Notes: generated by a model from the letters alone, not told the origin. Shown: positions 1 through 7,962, counted from the first letter of the stretch. The stretch: 18,622 bases of DNA from a candidate division FCPU426 bacterium (GCA_030619365.1 JAUXBQ010000014.1:1-18622); one strand, 5' to 3'. Numbers and translations are program-made.

Positions 1-118
1 GCGTCTGGAAACGGGGGGGATTATGATAGGGGAAATTTGGAAAACGAAAGAGTTGGTAATAGCCGATTTACTAAAGTTATAAAAGCAGGAACGTCCATGT
101 GCCACAGGAGATTATTTA

Positions 119-1483
119 ATGCCAAAATTATTGCTTGTGAATCCCAACTCGCAAAATCGCGTCGGATTAGCGAATACACGTGACAAACCCTATCCACCCA
201 TTAATTTAGCTTTGATCGCCGCTCTGACCCCCCCGGAGTGGGATGTCAAAATTCTAGACGAAAATTTCCAAACAGTTAAAATAGAAAAGGCCGATCTAGT
301 GGCAATTACGGCCTTTACAGCTACGGTAACACGCGCTTATGAGATCGCACAATTATTTCGTCAACACCGTATTCCCGTAATTCTTGGTGGCGTTCATGTC
401 ACTTTTATGCCAGAGGAAGCAATGCAATATGCTGATGCCATCGTACAGGGAGAAGCGGAAAGTGTGTGGCGCCAAGTTCTGGATGATTTTCAAAACAAGA
501 ATTTAAAGCAACGCTATATTGGGAAACAACTTGATTTGAAAGGGTTACCTTATCCGAGAAGAGACTTATTACCGCGTGAGTATAATATTGACTCCATTCA
601 AACCTCCCGTGGGTGCCCAATGAATTGTGATTTCTGTTCAGTGCCTGTCTTTAATGGCAAGAACTACCGTGTGCGACCAGTAGAGGAAATACTAGAAGAA
701 ATGCAAACCTTGATCCACAAAATAATGATTTTTATTGATGACAATCTTTACGGTTATACACCGGTCCATGCTCAACGTGCGGTTAAGTTATTTAAAGGGA
801 TGATCGCTCGCGGGATCCGAAAGGAGTGGGTTGGTTCGGTATCTGCTAATCTAGCAGGAGATGAAGAGTTTTTATACTATGCACGTAAAAGCGGTTGCCG
901 CCAATTAGTGCTGGGAATAGAAACAGACGACATAGAAGCTTTGAAGTTGATGAATAAACAAGCTAATGTAAGATTAGGCCCTGAATATTATGAGAGGTTA
1001 TTTAAACAGATTAATCGCTTTGGTATTTCCGCCAGCAGTACGTTCATTTATGGCACGGATGCTGATACGCTCGACACTTTGGAAAAACGGACGCAGTATT
1101 TAGAAAAAACAAGGATCAACGCAATTGTTGGTATTGTATATTATACCCCATTTCCTGGCACTAAATTGTTCAACCGTTTGCAGAAAGAAAATAGATTGCT
1201 TTATCAAGACTTTCCTGCGGATTGGCAAAAATATGATCTGACGGAGATAGTATACCAAACTAAAAATATTATGGTAAATGATTTGAAGACGATAGTGCAG
1301 CAAGCCTATAAACGAATATTTTCTTGGCAAGTTATATGGCGCCGCTTTTTTTATACATGGCGCTCAACGGGCAGTTTGATTACTACTATATGGGCTTTTC
1401 TAACAAATTTGCGCTTCCGCCAGTTCGGCATTGATCTCTTTGCTGCGAAAAAAACAAAAAAAGATCATTCTTGTCCAAATTAA
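119..1483 (+). CDS. B12-binding domain radical SAM protein
   Basis: A cytosolic radical SAM enzyme of the cobalamin-binding class (454 aa). The N-terminal part (about residues 1-130) has the Rossmann-like B12-binding layout, with LLLVNPN at the start and GGVHVTF near residue 90. The radical SAM core follows with the 4Fe-4S motif CPMNCDFC (Cys166, Cys170, Cys173) and the strand segment FIDDNLYG. The C-terminal 130 residues are basic and aromatic. Members of this class methylate unactivated carbons or rearrange rings (hopanoid, bacteriochlorophyll and phosphonate enzymes are known examples), but nothing here fixes the substrate. The ATG is supported by AGGAG eight bases upstream (106-110). The gene is clearly more AT-rich than everything from 1873 on, which suggests acquisition. 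It stands alone on its strand in the window. The family is secure; the specific function is unknown. Confidence 0.88.
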   Translation: MPKLLLVNPNSQNRVGLANTRDKPYPPINLALIAALTPPEWDVKILDENFQTVKIEKADLVAITAFTATVTRAYEIAQLFRQHRIPVILGGVHVTFMPEEAMQYADAIVQGEAESVWRQVLDDFQNKNLKQRYIGKQLDLKGLPYPRRDLLPREYNIDSIQTSRGCPMNCDFCSVPVFNGKNYRVRPVEEILEEMQTLIHKIMIFIDDNLYGYTPVHAQRAVKLFKGMIARGIRKEWVGSVSANLAGDEEFLYYARKSGCRQLVLGIETDDIEALKLMNKQANVRLGPEYYERLFKQINRFGISASSTFIYGTDADTLDTLEKRTQYLEKTRINAIVGIVYYTPFPGTKLFNRLQKENRLLYQDFPADWQKYDLTEIVYQTKNIMVNDLKTIVQQAYKRIFSWQVIWRRFFYTWRSTGSLITTIWAFLTNLRFRQFGIDLFAAKKTKKDHSCPN

Positions 1484-1497
1484 CTCTTTGAAAATAA

Positions 1498-1522
1498 CCA
1501 TGACACTTCCGGAAGTTCATGG
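1498..1522 (+). terminator. Hairpin after the radical SAM gene, probable terminator
   Basis: Fifteen bases after the stop codon, CCATGA and ACTTCC pair with GGAAGT and TCATGG, with one bulged C. The inner pairs must open to form a loop. A T-rich stretch (gttttaatatttt) starts about ten bases later. The position fits a factor-independent terminator, but the gap before the T-tract is longer than usual. Confidence 0.45.
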
Positions 1523-1545
1523 CATGAGAAGTTTTAATATTTTAA

Positions 1546-1584
1546 CCGCTGAATTCCCCGGCTTTTAAGCCGGGGATGAAGCGG
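1546..1584 (+). mobile_element. IS200/IS605-like end hairpin (solo relic)
   Basis: CCCCGGCTTTTAAGCCGGGG (1556-1575) forms a nine-pair stem. It is flanked by GAATT and ATGA and enclosed by a second complementary pair, CCGCT (1546-1550) with AGCGG (1580-1584). Subterminal hairpins of this style, GC stems preceded by GAAT and followed by GGATGA/AGCGG-like bases, are typical of IS200/IS605 right ends and of the 3' end of the TnpB guide RNA. There is no tnpA or tnpB in the window, so this would be a remnant or a non-autonomous element. An ordinary stem-loop is the alternative. The resemblance is from memory and was not searched. Confidence 0.4.
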
Positions 1585-1622
1585 GAGCGTAATGACGGTT
1601 TTCTACCAATCATATCCAATTT

Positions 1623-1669
1623 CCCCGACCGGATAGATAATTGAAGGGCGGGACTTCCGTTGGTCGCCC
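1623..1669 (+). repeat. Structured dispersed repeat, copy A
   Basis: This is one of three copies in the window (others at 12279-12323 and 12373-12417). All start with CCCCGACCGG and end with GGGACTTCCGYTGGTCGCCC; in this copy Y is T. CGACC at the left and GGTCG at the right can pair, and CGG-gactt-CCG forms a small inner hairpin. The middle of copy A differs from B and C and is two bases longer. All three copies are intergenic and in the same orientation. Confidence 0.7.
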
Positions 1670-1872
1670 GCTATTCAGAGCGGGGAATTGAAGAGAAACA
1701 AAATCATCCATCCGGCCCTCATTAATCCCAAAAACTTTTCCTGATAATGTGCGGATCGATCGTGTAAAATACAAAATCAGAACAATATGTTTTTAGGCCC
1801 CTCACCCCGCCACCCAAAAAGAATAGGCTTTGGAAAGAGGGGAAGATAATTTATTCAATAAAGGGAAAGACA

Positions 1873-3159
1873 ATGAAGTCTTCCTTGCCACCAGCCACTG
1901 CGGCAATATTGGCCATTGGAGACGAGCTCTTGCGTGACCGGACAGACACCAATGGTCCGGCGATTCAAAACCGTCTGGCGCGCGCTGGGATCGAGACTCG
2001 GGTTCGCCTGGTGCTGCCTGATGACGAACGCGTGATTGCGGAAGCGCTGAACGAGCTCATTGGGAAGCAGCGCGTGATTATCTGCTGCGGTGGGCTGGGC
2101 CCCACGCAAGACGACGTTACGCGCCAGGCAGTGGCCAGGGCCGTGCGTCAGCCGCTTGTGCTGTATCCCGCGTTGCTCGATAAAATCAAAAAGCGTTTCC
2201 AACTGCGGGGTCTGGTCATGCCGGCCAATAACCGCGTACAGGCCATGTGCCCGCGCGGCGCCGTGTGGCTGCCGAATGCCTGGGGCACGGCGCAGGGCTT
2301 TTATGTAAAATCCGGCCTGTCCAGGATCGCGGTCCTGCCCGGTCCGCCCCGGGAGTGTTTGCCCATGCTGGAGCAGGAACTCCTGCCCCGAATGCGAACC
2401 AGTCTCCCCCGGTCCGGGACCGGGATGCAGGAGATACTTATGCGCGCGTGCGGCGTTTCTGAATCAGATCTCCAGGAGAGGATGGGAGCCTGGTTTCAAG
2501 CACAGCCGGGCCTGGAACTTGGTTTTTTATTGGATGAGCCAGGCGAAATTTTAATGCGCCTGACCAGCCGCCGGCCCGCCCGGCAAGCAAAGCAACTCTT
2601 GGAACAGGCGCGGCGCTTTATCCGGCAACAGGTGGCCCTGAACCTGGTGGACGCGCAGGGCAAGCCGCTCCCGGAAGTCATCGGCCGTATCTTGCGCCGG
2701 CAACGTCAGACCCTGGCAGTGGCCGAATCCTGCACCGGCGGCCGCATCGCGGCGCGGGTAACCGGCATTCCCGGCAGTTCCGCCTATTTTCTGGAAGGCG
2801 CAGTCACATACAGCAATCAGTCCAAAATAAGGCGCCTGGGCATCAGTCGCCAGCTTTTAGCACGGCATGGCGCGGTGAGCGAGGCGGTGGCCCTGGCCAT
2901 GGCCCAAGGAATCCGGCAGCGCGGCCGGGCGGATTGGGGCCTGGCTGTGACAGGCCTCGCCGGTCCGGGTGGGGGCAGCCGGGCCAAACCAGTGGGACTG
3001 GTCCATATCGCGCTGGCCGGCCCACGCAGGTACGAAGCGGCCAAGAGCCTGCGTTTTCCGGGAGAGCGTGCTTGGGTTCAGTGCCTCAGCGCCGCCTGGG
3101 CGCTGGATTTCCTGAGGCGCGCGCTGTTGAACCAAAAAACGCCGGCGCTTCGGCGCTAA
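1873..3159 (+). CDS. cinA: CinA family nicotinamide-nucleotide amidase
   Basis: CinA is a cytosolic protein of pyridine-nucleotide salvage. Its C-terminal domain deamidates NMN to nicotinate mononucleotide, and the N-terminal MoCF-like (COG1058) domain has been linked to ADP-ribose pyrophosphatase activity. Both domains are present in 428 aa, close to the normal family length. The MoCF part (about residues 8-175) has AIGDELL and GGLGPTQDD (73-81). The PncC part (about 265-415) has AESCTGG (284-290), the GAVTYSN strand and TGLAGPGGGS (360-369). The ATG follows a purine-rich AAAGGGAAAGAC leader. DUF1844 and thpR follow on the same strand. cinA next to thpR is a common bacterial arrangement. Confident. 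Confidence 0.95.
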   Translation: MKSSLPPATAAILAIGDELLRDRTDTNGPAIQNRLARAGIETRVRLVLPDDERVIAEALNELIGKQRVIICCGGLGPTQDDVTRQAVARAVRQPLVLYPALLDKIKKRFQLRGLVMPANNRVQAMCPRGAVWLPNAWGTAQGFYVKSGLSRIAVLPGPPRECLPMLEQELLPRMRTSLPRSGTGMQEILMRACGVSESDLQERMGAWFQAQPGLELGFLLDEPGEILMRLTSRRPARQAKQLLEQARRFIRQQVALNLVDAQGKPLPEVIGRILRRQRQTLAVAESCTGGRIAARVTGIPGSSAYFLEGAVTYSNQSKIRRLGISRQLLARHGAVSEAVALAMAQGIRQRGRADWGLAVTGLAGPGGGSRAKPVGLVHIALAGPRRYEAAKSLRFPGERAWVQCLSAAWALDFLRRALLNQKTPALRR

Positions 3160-3166
3160 ATTGGTT

Positions 3167-3195
3167 TTGACATTTTCCTTCAGGGTGGGTACCGT
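3167..3195 (+). promoter_or_regulatory. Weak sigma-70-like promoter before the DUF1844 gene
   Basis: A perfect TTGACA (3167-3172) lies just after the cinA stop codon, but the -10 at 17-base spacing is poor (TACCGT, 3190-3195). The better TATAGA (3195-3200) is 22 bases away. It could give the DUF1844-thpR pair independent transcription. Confidence 0.3.
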
Positions 3196-3224
3196 ATAGA
3201 CAGTTTTGGGAAAGGGGAAAACAC

Positions 3225-3635
3225 ATGGTGGATAATCGCGATGAGCACATGTTTGAAATGCTGTTCGTACAAATGATTATGTCCCTCAACGAGGCGGCCA
3301 TGATTCAGATGGGGAAAGTCGTCGACCCCCAGACCGGCCAGACGGAGAAAAGCCTGGACCAGGCCCGGGGAACCATTGACCTGCTCCGGACCCTGCAGAA
3401 AAAAACCGACGGAAACCTGAACAAGCAGGAAAAACAGGTGCTGGACCAAAGCCTCGTGAATTTACAGATGAATTTTGTTTATGAGCAGGAAGCAGCGGTG
3501 AAACAGAAAGCCGTGGCCCCGGAAGAGGCGGGAGAAAAAACCCGGGATAGCGAGCCGGCGCAGAAGGACGAAGCAGGCAAAGACGACAATGACGACGACA
3601 GTTCGCTCGGCAAACGTCCGGGAATGGACAATTAG
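3225..3635 (+). CDS. DUF1844 domain protein
   Basis: A small soluble protein of 136 aa. Residues about 7-85 match the DUF1844 pattern: a hydrophobic amphipathic helix (FEMLFVQMIMSLNEAAMIQMG), the turn DPQTG, then IDLLRTLQKKTDGNLNKQE and a final helix. The last 45 residues are a charged Glu/Lys/Asp-rich tail that looks disordered. DUF1844 proteins have no established function. The ATG at 3225 follows AAAGGGGAAAACAC, an acceptable ribosome-binding site. It sits between cinA and thpR, with only five bases to the thpR start, so it is probably co-transcribed with thpR. The family is recognised; the role is unknown. Confidence 0.85.
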   Translation: MVDNRDEHMFEMLFVQMIMSLNEAAMIQMGKVVDPQTGQTEKSLDQARGTIDLLRTLQKKTDGNLNKQEKQVLDQSLVNLQMNFVYEQEAAVKQKAVAPEEAGEKTRDSEPAQKDEAGKDDNDDDSSLGKRPGMDN

Positions 3636-3640
3636 TCCTC

Positions 3641-4210
3641 ATGCCCCACGTCCGGACCTTCGTGGCCGCTCCCCTGGGCGACGCGGCGAGCCGGGCGCTG
3701 GCCGGAATGCTGCAGGAGTTGAAAAAACGGGAACCCTCCGTGAAGTGGATCAGGCCCGAAAACCTGCACTGGACCCTGGCTTTTTTAGGCGGGTTGGAGG
3801 AAGCGCGGATCGAGAATGTGCGCCAGGCCTGTCAAGACGCGGCGGAAGCGACTTTTGCCTTTGCCTTACGCCTCGGGTCCCTGGGCCGGTTTCCAGCCCA
3901 AGGATCGCCCCGTGTGATCTGGACCGGCCTCTCTCAGGGCGCCGAAGCCCTGACTGCGTTGCAGGCCCGGTTGTTGGAAGCCCTGGAACGGAAGGAATTT
4001 CACTTGGAGAGCCGGGAGTTTGTGCCGCATTTGACCCTGGGCCGGGTTCCCCGGCATACCCGCCTGTCCGGTGAGACCTCCTGGTTAAGCATTACGCCGC
4101 CGGAAACCGGGACCATACCGGTTACGGAACTGCTGGTCATGCGCTCGGAGTTGTCTCCATCCGCAGCCAGATATACACAACTGCACGTATGTCCGCTGCT
4201 CAAATCCTGA
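3641..4210 (+). CDS. thpR: RNA 2',3'-cyclic phosphodiesterase (ThpR/LigT)
   Basis: A two-histidine (2H) phosphoesterase of 189 aa, the usual length for ThpR. It hydrolyses 2',3'-cyclic phosphates on RNA ends and was first described as a tRNA 2'-5' ligase. Both catalytic HxTx motifs are present: HWTLAFLG (His43, Thr45) and HLTLGRV (His130, Thr132). The N-terminus VRTFVAAPL is the typical first strand. The ATG lies five bases after the DUF1844 stop, without a strong ribosome-binding site, so translation may be coupled. In many bacteria the next gene is recA; here the next gene is a convergent epimerase-like gene on the minus strand. Confidence 0.93.
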   Translation: MPHVRTFVAAPLGDAASRALAGMLQELKKREPSVKWIRPENLHWTLAFLGGLEEARIENVRQACQDAAEATFAFALRLGSLGRFPAQGSPRVIWTGLSQGAEALTALQARLLEALERKEFHLESREFVPHLTLGRVPRHTRLSGETSWLSITPPETGTIPVTELLVMRSELSPSAARYTQLHVCPLLKS

Positions 4211-4220
4211 AAATTTTTTC

Positions 4221-4283
4221 GAGAATCGAGAATCGAAAATCGATTGCATGCGAGCATTTGACTACTCTTTAGTTTCCACTCTC
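4221..4283. repeat. Heptamer inverted-repeat element, locus 1
   Basis: Three tandem 7-base units, GAGAATC (4221-4227), GAGAATC (4228-4234) and GAAAATC (4235-4241), are followed by a spacer. Three pyrimidine-rich 7-mers of the opposite sense then follow: TACTCTT (4263-4269), TAGTTTC (4270-4276) and CACTCTC (4277-4283). GCATGCGAG and CTCGCATGC in the same segment form a nine-base inverted repeat. Related arrays lie at 16858-16878 and 17015-17082. The 3' end of the epimerase-like gene lies inside this element. Confidence 0.65.
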
Positions 4284-5251
4284 GCATGCCACGCTACGGT
4301 CCGGCGGATGGTTTCCTCAGCCGTAAATTTTCTGGAAAAGCCCAGTTCTTGCTGCGCCAGCCGAGCGTCGCCCCACCAGTAATACCCGCTGAGACGCCTC
4401 GTATCCATGGAAAAATCCAGGTCAATCCCCAGCCAGCCGAGCAGTTCCGCCACCACGCCCAAAACCGTGATCCAGGCCAGGGCAATCGGTTGCGGTCTCA
4501 GCGTGGGATCGATCTCCCGGCACAGCAGGGAATAGAACTGATCATTCGTCAGGTTTTCTCCGGCCAGCACATAACGCGCGCCTGGTCGGCCCCGGGTCAA
4601 AGCGGCCACCACGCCCTGGGCCGCGTCCTCCACGTCCAGCAGGGATACGCCGCCGCGCCGCGGATAGGGCGCCCGCCGGGTGCGCAAGATCAACCTGGCC
4701 AGGCCGGTGGAAGACAGGGACCTGTCTTCCGGGCCCCACAGCATGGCCGGCAACAGCGCCACTACTGCCACTTGCGAATCGGTTTCAGTAAAGGCAATGG
4801 ATTCGGCCCGGCGCTTGGATACGCAATAAGTATTTTGGTGGGTATTCGCATTAGGCGCCGGGCTGGCCTCGGAGACCGGTCGCGGCCCGTCGTGCGCGCC
4901 GAGCGTGCAGAGAGAGGAAATGTAAATAAGCCGGGTAACGGAGGTGCCGGTTAACGCACGGCAAAGGGTGCGTGTGCCCTCTACGTTGATTCGACGCAGG
5001 CGGTCGCGGCCGGCAATGCGCAGGTTGGTCCGGCCGGCCGCGTGCACCACTGCTTCGCAATCTTGACAGGCTGTCCGGACTTGCTCAAGATCCAGAATAT
5101 CGCCGCTTATTTTTTCCACGGGAAGCGCGGCCAGGGCCGGGGCCGGGTCATGGGGTTCCAGCAAAACGCGGACCTGATGCCCGGCAGCCAGCAGCGCCCG
5201 GGTAATGGCTGATCCGAAAAATCCACCGGCTCCGGTAACGAGGATTTTCAT
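4262..5251 (-). CDS. NAD(P)-dependent epimerase/dehydratase (extended SDR)
   Basis: A 329-aa extended short-chain dehydrogenase/reductase. The N-terminus has the nucleotide-binding motif TGAGGFFG (6-13). HAAGRTN lies near residue 70, and the catalytic set is Ser112/Ser113 with Tyr142-x-x-x-Lys146. The C-terminal half resembles NAD-dependent epimerases and dihydroflavonol-4-reductase-like or 3-beta-hydroxysteroid dehydrogenase-like proteins, so sugar, sterol or lipid substrates are all possible. It is the last gene of a minus-strand operon, four bases after the preceding SDR. The last eight codons (ARVETKE and stop) lie in the heptamer repeat at 4221-4283, so the natural C-terminus may have been altered. 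The fold is confident; the substrate is unknown. Confidence 0.88.
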   Translation of the reverse strand: MKILVTGAGGFFGSAITRALLAAGHQVRVLLEPHDPAPALAALPVEKISGDILDLEQVRTACQDCEAVVHAAGRTNLRIAGRDRLRRINVEGTRTLCRALTGTSVTRLIYISSLCTLGAHDGPRPVSEASPAPNANTHQNTYCVSKRRAESIAFTETDSQVAVVALLPAMLWGPEDRSLSSTGLARLILRTRRAPYPRRGGVSLLDVEDAAQGVVAALTRGRPGARYVLAGENLTNDQFYSLLCREIDPTLRPQPIALAWITVLGVVAELLGWLGIDLDFSMDTRRLSGYYWWGDARLAQQELGFSRKFTAEETIRRTVAWHARVETKE

Positions 5252-5255
5252 GAGC

Positions 5256-6092
5256 TCACGGCTTTGATCCGTAGATTACTTTGGAGAGAATACGATCCAG
5301 CCAACGGGTGGGAACCCAGGGCAGGAAATAAAAAAACCAGCGGTTGCGGGCTACGACCGTGCGCAGGGGCGGGCGCCTGGCCAGCAAGATGCGTTTAACT
5401 GCCCGGGCGACATCCTCCGGGGTTTGGCCCTGCTGACCCAGGGTCGGGGCCAGGGTGCTGAACAGGCCGAAAGCCGGGCCGCGGAAAGCCCGCGGATACT
5501 TGTTTTTGGCCCAGTTGTGGCTTTTAGCGAAGATCGGCGTGTCGGTCGGGCCGGGCTGCACACTGGTCACCTGAATGCCGTCCCGCAGCAGTTCACGCCG
5601 CAGACTGTCGGTCAGCGCCTCCAAGGCGAACTTCGAGCAACTATAAGGACCCGTCAAAGGCACGGCCAGGCGGCCGCTGGTGGAACTGATCATGATGATT
5701 CGGCCCCGGCTTTGGCGCAGACGGGGAAGCAGCGCCCGCGTAACCGCGGCCACGCCCACGAGATTGACTTCCAATTGAGCGCGAAAGTCTTCGGAAGCAA
5801 CCAGTTCCCAGGGCGCGCAAATGGAGATGCCGGCATTGTTGATGAGCGCGAACAGGCCCGCCTTGCCCAGGAACCTGTCGAGGGTTTTTACTGCCCGGGA
5901 AATACTGGCCGCCTGCGTGACGTCCAGCAGCAGCGGCGTCCCGCCGGCGGGTGGTAAGTAGCGGCCGTCCTCTGCCCGGCGAACCGTGCCGAACACGCGG
6001 AACCCGCTTTGCAGGAGGGTTAAAGCGATGGCTTTGCCGATACCGGACGAGGCGCCGGTAACCAACACCGCCGGTCGCTTATCAGAGGTCAC
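5256..6092 (-). CDS. Classical short-chain dehydrogenase/reductase
   Basis: A 278-aa classical SDR oxidoreductase. Visible motifs are the cofactor site TGASSGIG (12-19), NNAG (85-88), Ser137 in MISSTSG, and the catalytic Tyr150-x-x-x-Lys154 (YSCSK). PGPTDTPIF after the active site is typical of the family. Arg39/Arg40 after the second strand hint at NADP(H). It starts with GTG at 6092, and that start overlaps the stop of the upstream PBP gene by four bases (6089-6092), a sign of translational coupling. The C-terminal tail (WFFYFLPWVPTRWLDRIL) is aromatic and may contact membrane or a lipid substrate. The substrate is unknown. Confidence 0.9.
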   Translation of the reverse strand: MTSDKRPAVLVTGASSGIGKAIALTLLQSGFRVFGTVRRAEDGRYLPPAGGTPLLLDVTQAASISRAVKTLDRFLGKAGLFALINNAGISICAPWELVASEDFRAQLEVNLVGVAAVTRALLPRLRQSRGRIIMISSTSGRLAVPLTGPYSCSKFALEALTDSLRRELLRDGIQVTSVQPGPTDTPIFAKSHNWAKNKYPRAFRGPAFGLFSTLAPTLGQQGQTPEDVARAVKRILLARRPPLRTVVARNRWFFYFLPWVPTRWLDRILSKVIYGSKP

Positions 6093-7882
6093 TTCAACAC
6101 GCTCTCAATAAACCGGCGGGCAATGGGCGCGGCAATGTCCATGCCCGTACCTTCTTTTTCAGCGTAAACCGCCAGCGCCACCCGGGGGTTTTCCGCGGGC
6201 GCGAAGCAGATAAACCACCCATTCAAGCCGTGCCGGGAATCGCCCGTGGTTCCGGTTTTACCGGCCACGGTAATGCCGGGGATGGCTGCTTTTTTCCCAA
6301 TGCCGTGTTGGACCGTATCAATCATGTAGAGCTTGATGAGGCGGGCGGTTTCCGGGCGCACGGGTGTGCGCAGAATGCTGGGCTCGCCGTGCCCCAGGAT
6401 CTGGCCACGGATGTTCTTGATCTCCTTAATGAAAAAAGGCGCCATCATTTTGCCCTGGTTGGCGATAGCGGCCGCGAGCATGGCGGCATGCAAGGGAGAC
6501 ATGGCAATGTCCTCGCCCAGGCCGCAGGAACGGTTGGCCAAATCATAGCGGTTGTCATTGACCATGGGCGCCATCGAGGTGGCCACCGGGAAGGAAAGAT
6601 CCAGCACCTCGGATTTGAAGGAACAGGTAATGGGCGCGCCGAAACCGAATTTATTGGAATACTCATAGAGGCGGTCCGGCCCGAGGGCAAAGCCCACCTC
6701 GGCCATGGCGAGATTGCAAGAGGTGTCCAGCGCGGCCTGCAAAGAATCAATCTGGCCGTGCCGGCGCCAGCACCAGAAGGTGCGGCCGCTGTAACGAACA
6801 GCCCCGGTGCAGTTCACCGGAAAGATGTGAACCAGGTCCAGATCGGTTTCCAGGGCCGCGGCCGAAGTAATCAGCTTGAAAATCGAACCCGGTTTGAAGA
6901 GGCCTTCCAGGGCGCGGTTTTTCAAAGGCTGATTCTTGTTCCCCGTGATACGCTTCCAATCCTGGTCAATCCGGTTGGGATTGAAGGAAGGATGGTTGAT
7001 CAGGGCCAGAATCTCGCCGGTCTTGGGGTCCAGGGCTACCAGCGCGCCTTTGCGCCAGCCCATGGCCTGATCCGCCAGGCGCTGCCAGCGGGCGTCCAAG
7101 GTGAGCGTTACCTGGTTACCTGGTAAATACGTGGCCAGGGCCCGTTCCAGGCCGGCGGAGCCGTGCTGTTCGCTCACGTAGCCGATCAGGTGGGCGGCAT
7201 ACTGGGCCAGGGAATAATACCGTCGTCCCGCGCGGCGGGCCACGGGGTAACGCGCCAGGGGGGTTCCGTGGCGGTCGTGGATATAATAAATGAATCCCCG
7301 CTCCAGCTCCTGCCGGGCCTGGTTCAGCTTTTCTTGCGCAAGTTTTAAATCCGAATTCAGGTCCAGGCTTTTGCGGTAGGCCTCGATGGCCTCGGTCAAA
7401 CGGCCCAGGGCGTGGAGGGAGAGCGCGTGCCCCAATTGGGCGCCCGGATCCCGGGGCGTCAGGTCCAGGACGTGGCGGAACTCCAGTTCCGCGGGCGCGT
7501 AGATCCCACGCGCCAGGTAGCCGTTGCCGACCTTGACGTGGTTGAAGCGGCGGTTGGACTTGAGACCGTGCTTAAGGGCCTGTTCGTACTTGATTTCAGC
7601 CCGGACCAAATCGCCCTGGGACAGGTAAATCAAACCGATGGCGTCAATGGCCTGGGGCTGGTTGGTGGACATTTCCAGGACCCGGTTGAATTCCAGCAGG
7701 GCCTGGTCAAAATGCCGCTGCTGATAGTAAGCCCGGCCCTTATTCATGTGCAGGGAGACGCGAATCCGGCTGCCGTAGAGGTAGGCCGCCGCGCTGAGCA
7801 GCACCAGCAGGATTAAGGAGACCGTGATCAACCGCCGCTTCCGGCGATCCTGCCGGCGGCGGCTAGTGAAGGAAAGGGGCAT
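6089..7882 (-). CDS. TPR-penicillin-binding transpeptidase fusion
   Basis: A membrane-anchored D,D-transpeptidase-like protein of about 597 aa. Numbering here starts from the upstream ATG at 7891. A basic tail and one transmembrane helix (about residues 21-40) are followed by several TPR units (about 45-195). A class B PBP/PbpA-like transpeptidase domain follows (about 200-600). All three catalytic motifs are present: SIFK (Ser336, Lys339), SCN (391-393) and KTG (545-547). The usual large PBP dimerisation domain appears to be absent or replaced by the TPR region, which is unusual. I prefer the ATG at 7882 because GAGAGGA lies eight bases upstream of it, whereas the ATG at 7891 overlaps that site. 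It is the first gene of an operon with two SDRs. It probably acts in peptidoglycan cross-linking, with the TPRs recruiting partners. Confidence 0.88.
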   Translation of the reverse strand: MPLSFTSRRRQDRRKRRLITVSLILLVLLSAAAYLYGSRIRVSLHMNKGRAYYQQRHFDQALLEFNRVLEMSTNQPQAIDAIGLIYLSQGDLVRAEIKYEQALKHGLKSNRRFNHVKVGNGYLARGIYAPAELEFRHVLDLTPRDPGAQLGHALSLHALGRLTEAIEAYRKSLDLNSDLKLAQEKLNQARQELERGFIYYIHDRHGTPLARYPVARRAGRRYYSLAQYAAHLIGYVSEQHGSAGLERALATYLPGNQVTLTLDARWQRLADQAMGWRKGALVALDPKTGEILALINHPSFNPNRIDQDWKRITGNKNQPLKNRALEGLFKPGSIFKLITSAAALETDLDLVHIFPVNCTGAVRYSGRTFWCWRRHGQIDSLQAALDTSCNLAMAEVGFALGPDRLYEYSNKFGFGAPITCSFKSEVLDLSFPVATSMAPMVNDNRYDLANRSCGLGEDIAMSPLHAAMLAAAIANQGKMMAPFFIKEIKNIRGQILGHGEPSILRTPVRPETARLIKLYMIDTVQHGIGKKAAIPGITVAGKTGTTGDSRHGLNGWFICFAPAENPRVALAVYAEKEGTGMDIAAPIARRFIESVLK

Positions 7883-7962
7883 GCGGAACATCCTCTCGCG
7901 AATTCGGCCCGGTTCCCGGCGCGGCGCCTGGCTACGAAGGGAACGGCTGTAAAGATTTTTCG

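Larger units (their letters stand above)
1484..1872. other. Gene-free structured intergenic stretch
   Basis: I see no credible gene in these 389 bases. The stretch holds the probable terminator at 1498-1522, the IS605-like hairpin at 1546-1584, structured repeat copy A (1623-1669) and a six-pair hairpin CCCGCT/AGCGGG (1667-1672 with 1679-1684). AATTCCCC (1552-1559) and GGGGAATT (1682-1689) are inverted copies that bracket most of it. The remainder (1690-1872) is the leader of cinA, without a convincing promoter. Confidence 0.6.

Noticed and set aside
4286..4954. A 222-codon plus-strand open frame
   Set aside because: It is the antisense shadow of the epimerase-like gene.
6230..7126. A 298-codon plus-strand open frame
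   Set aside because: It is antisense to the PBP transpeptidase domain, whose motifs are intact; the product looks like no known fold.
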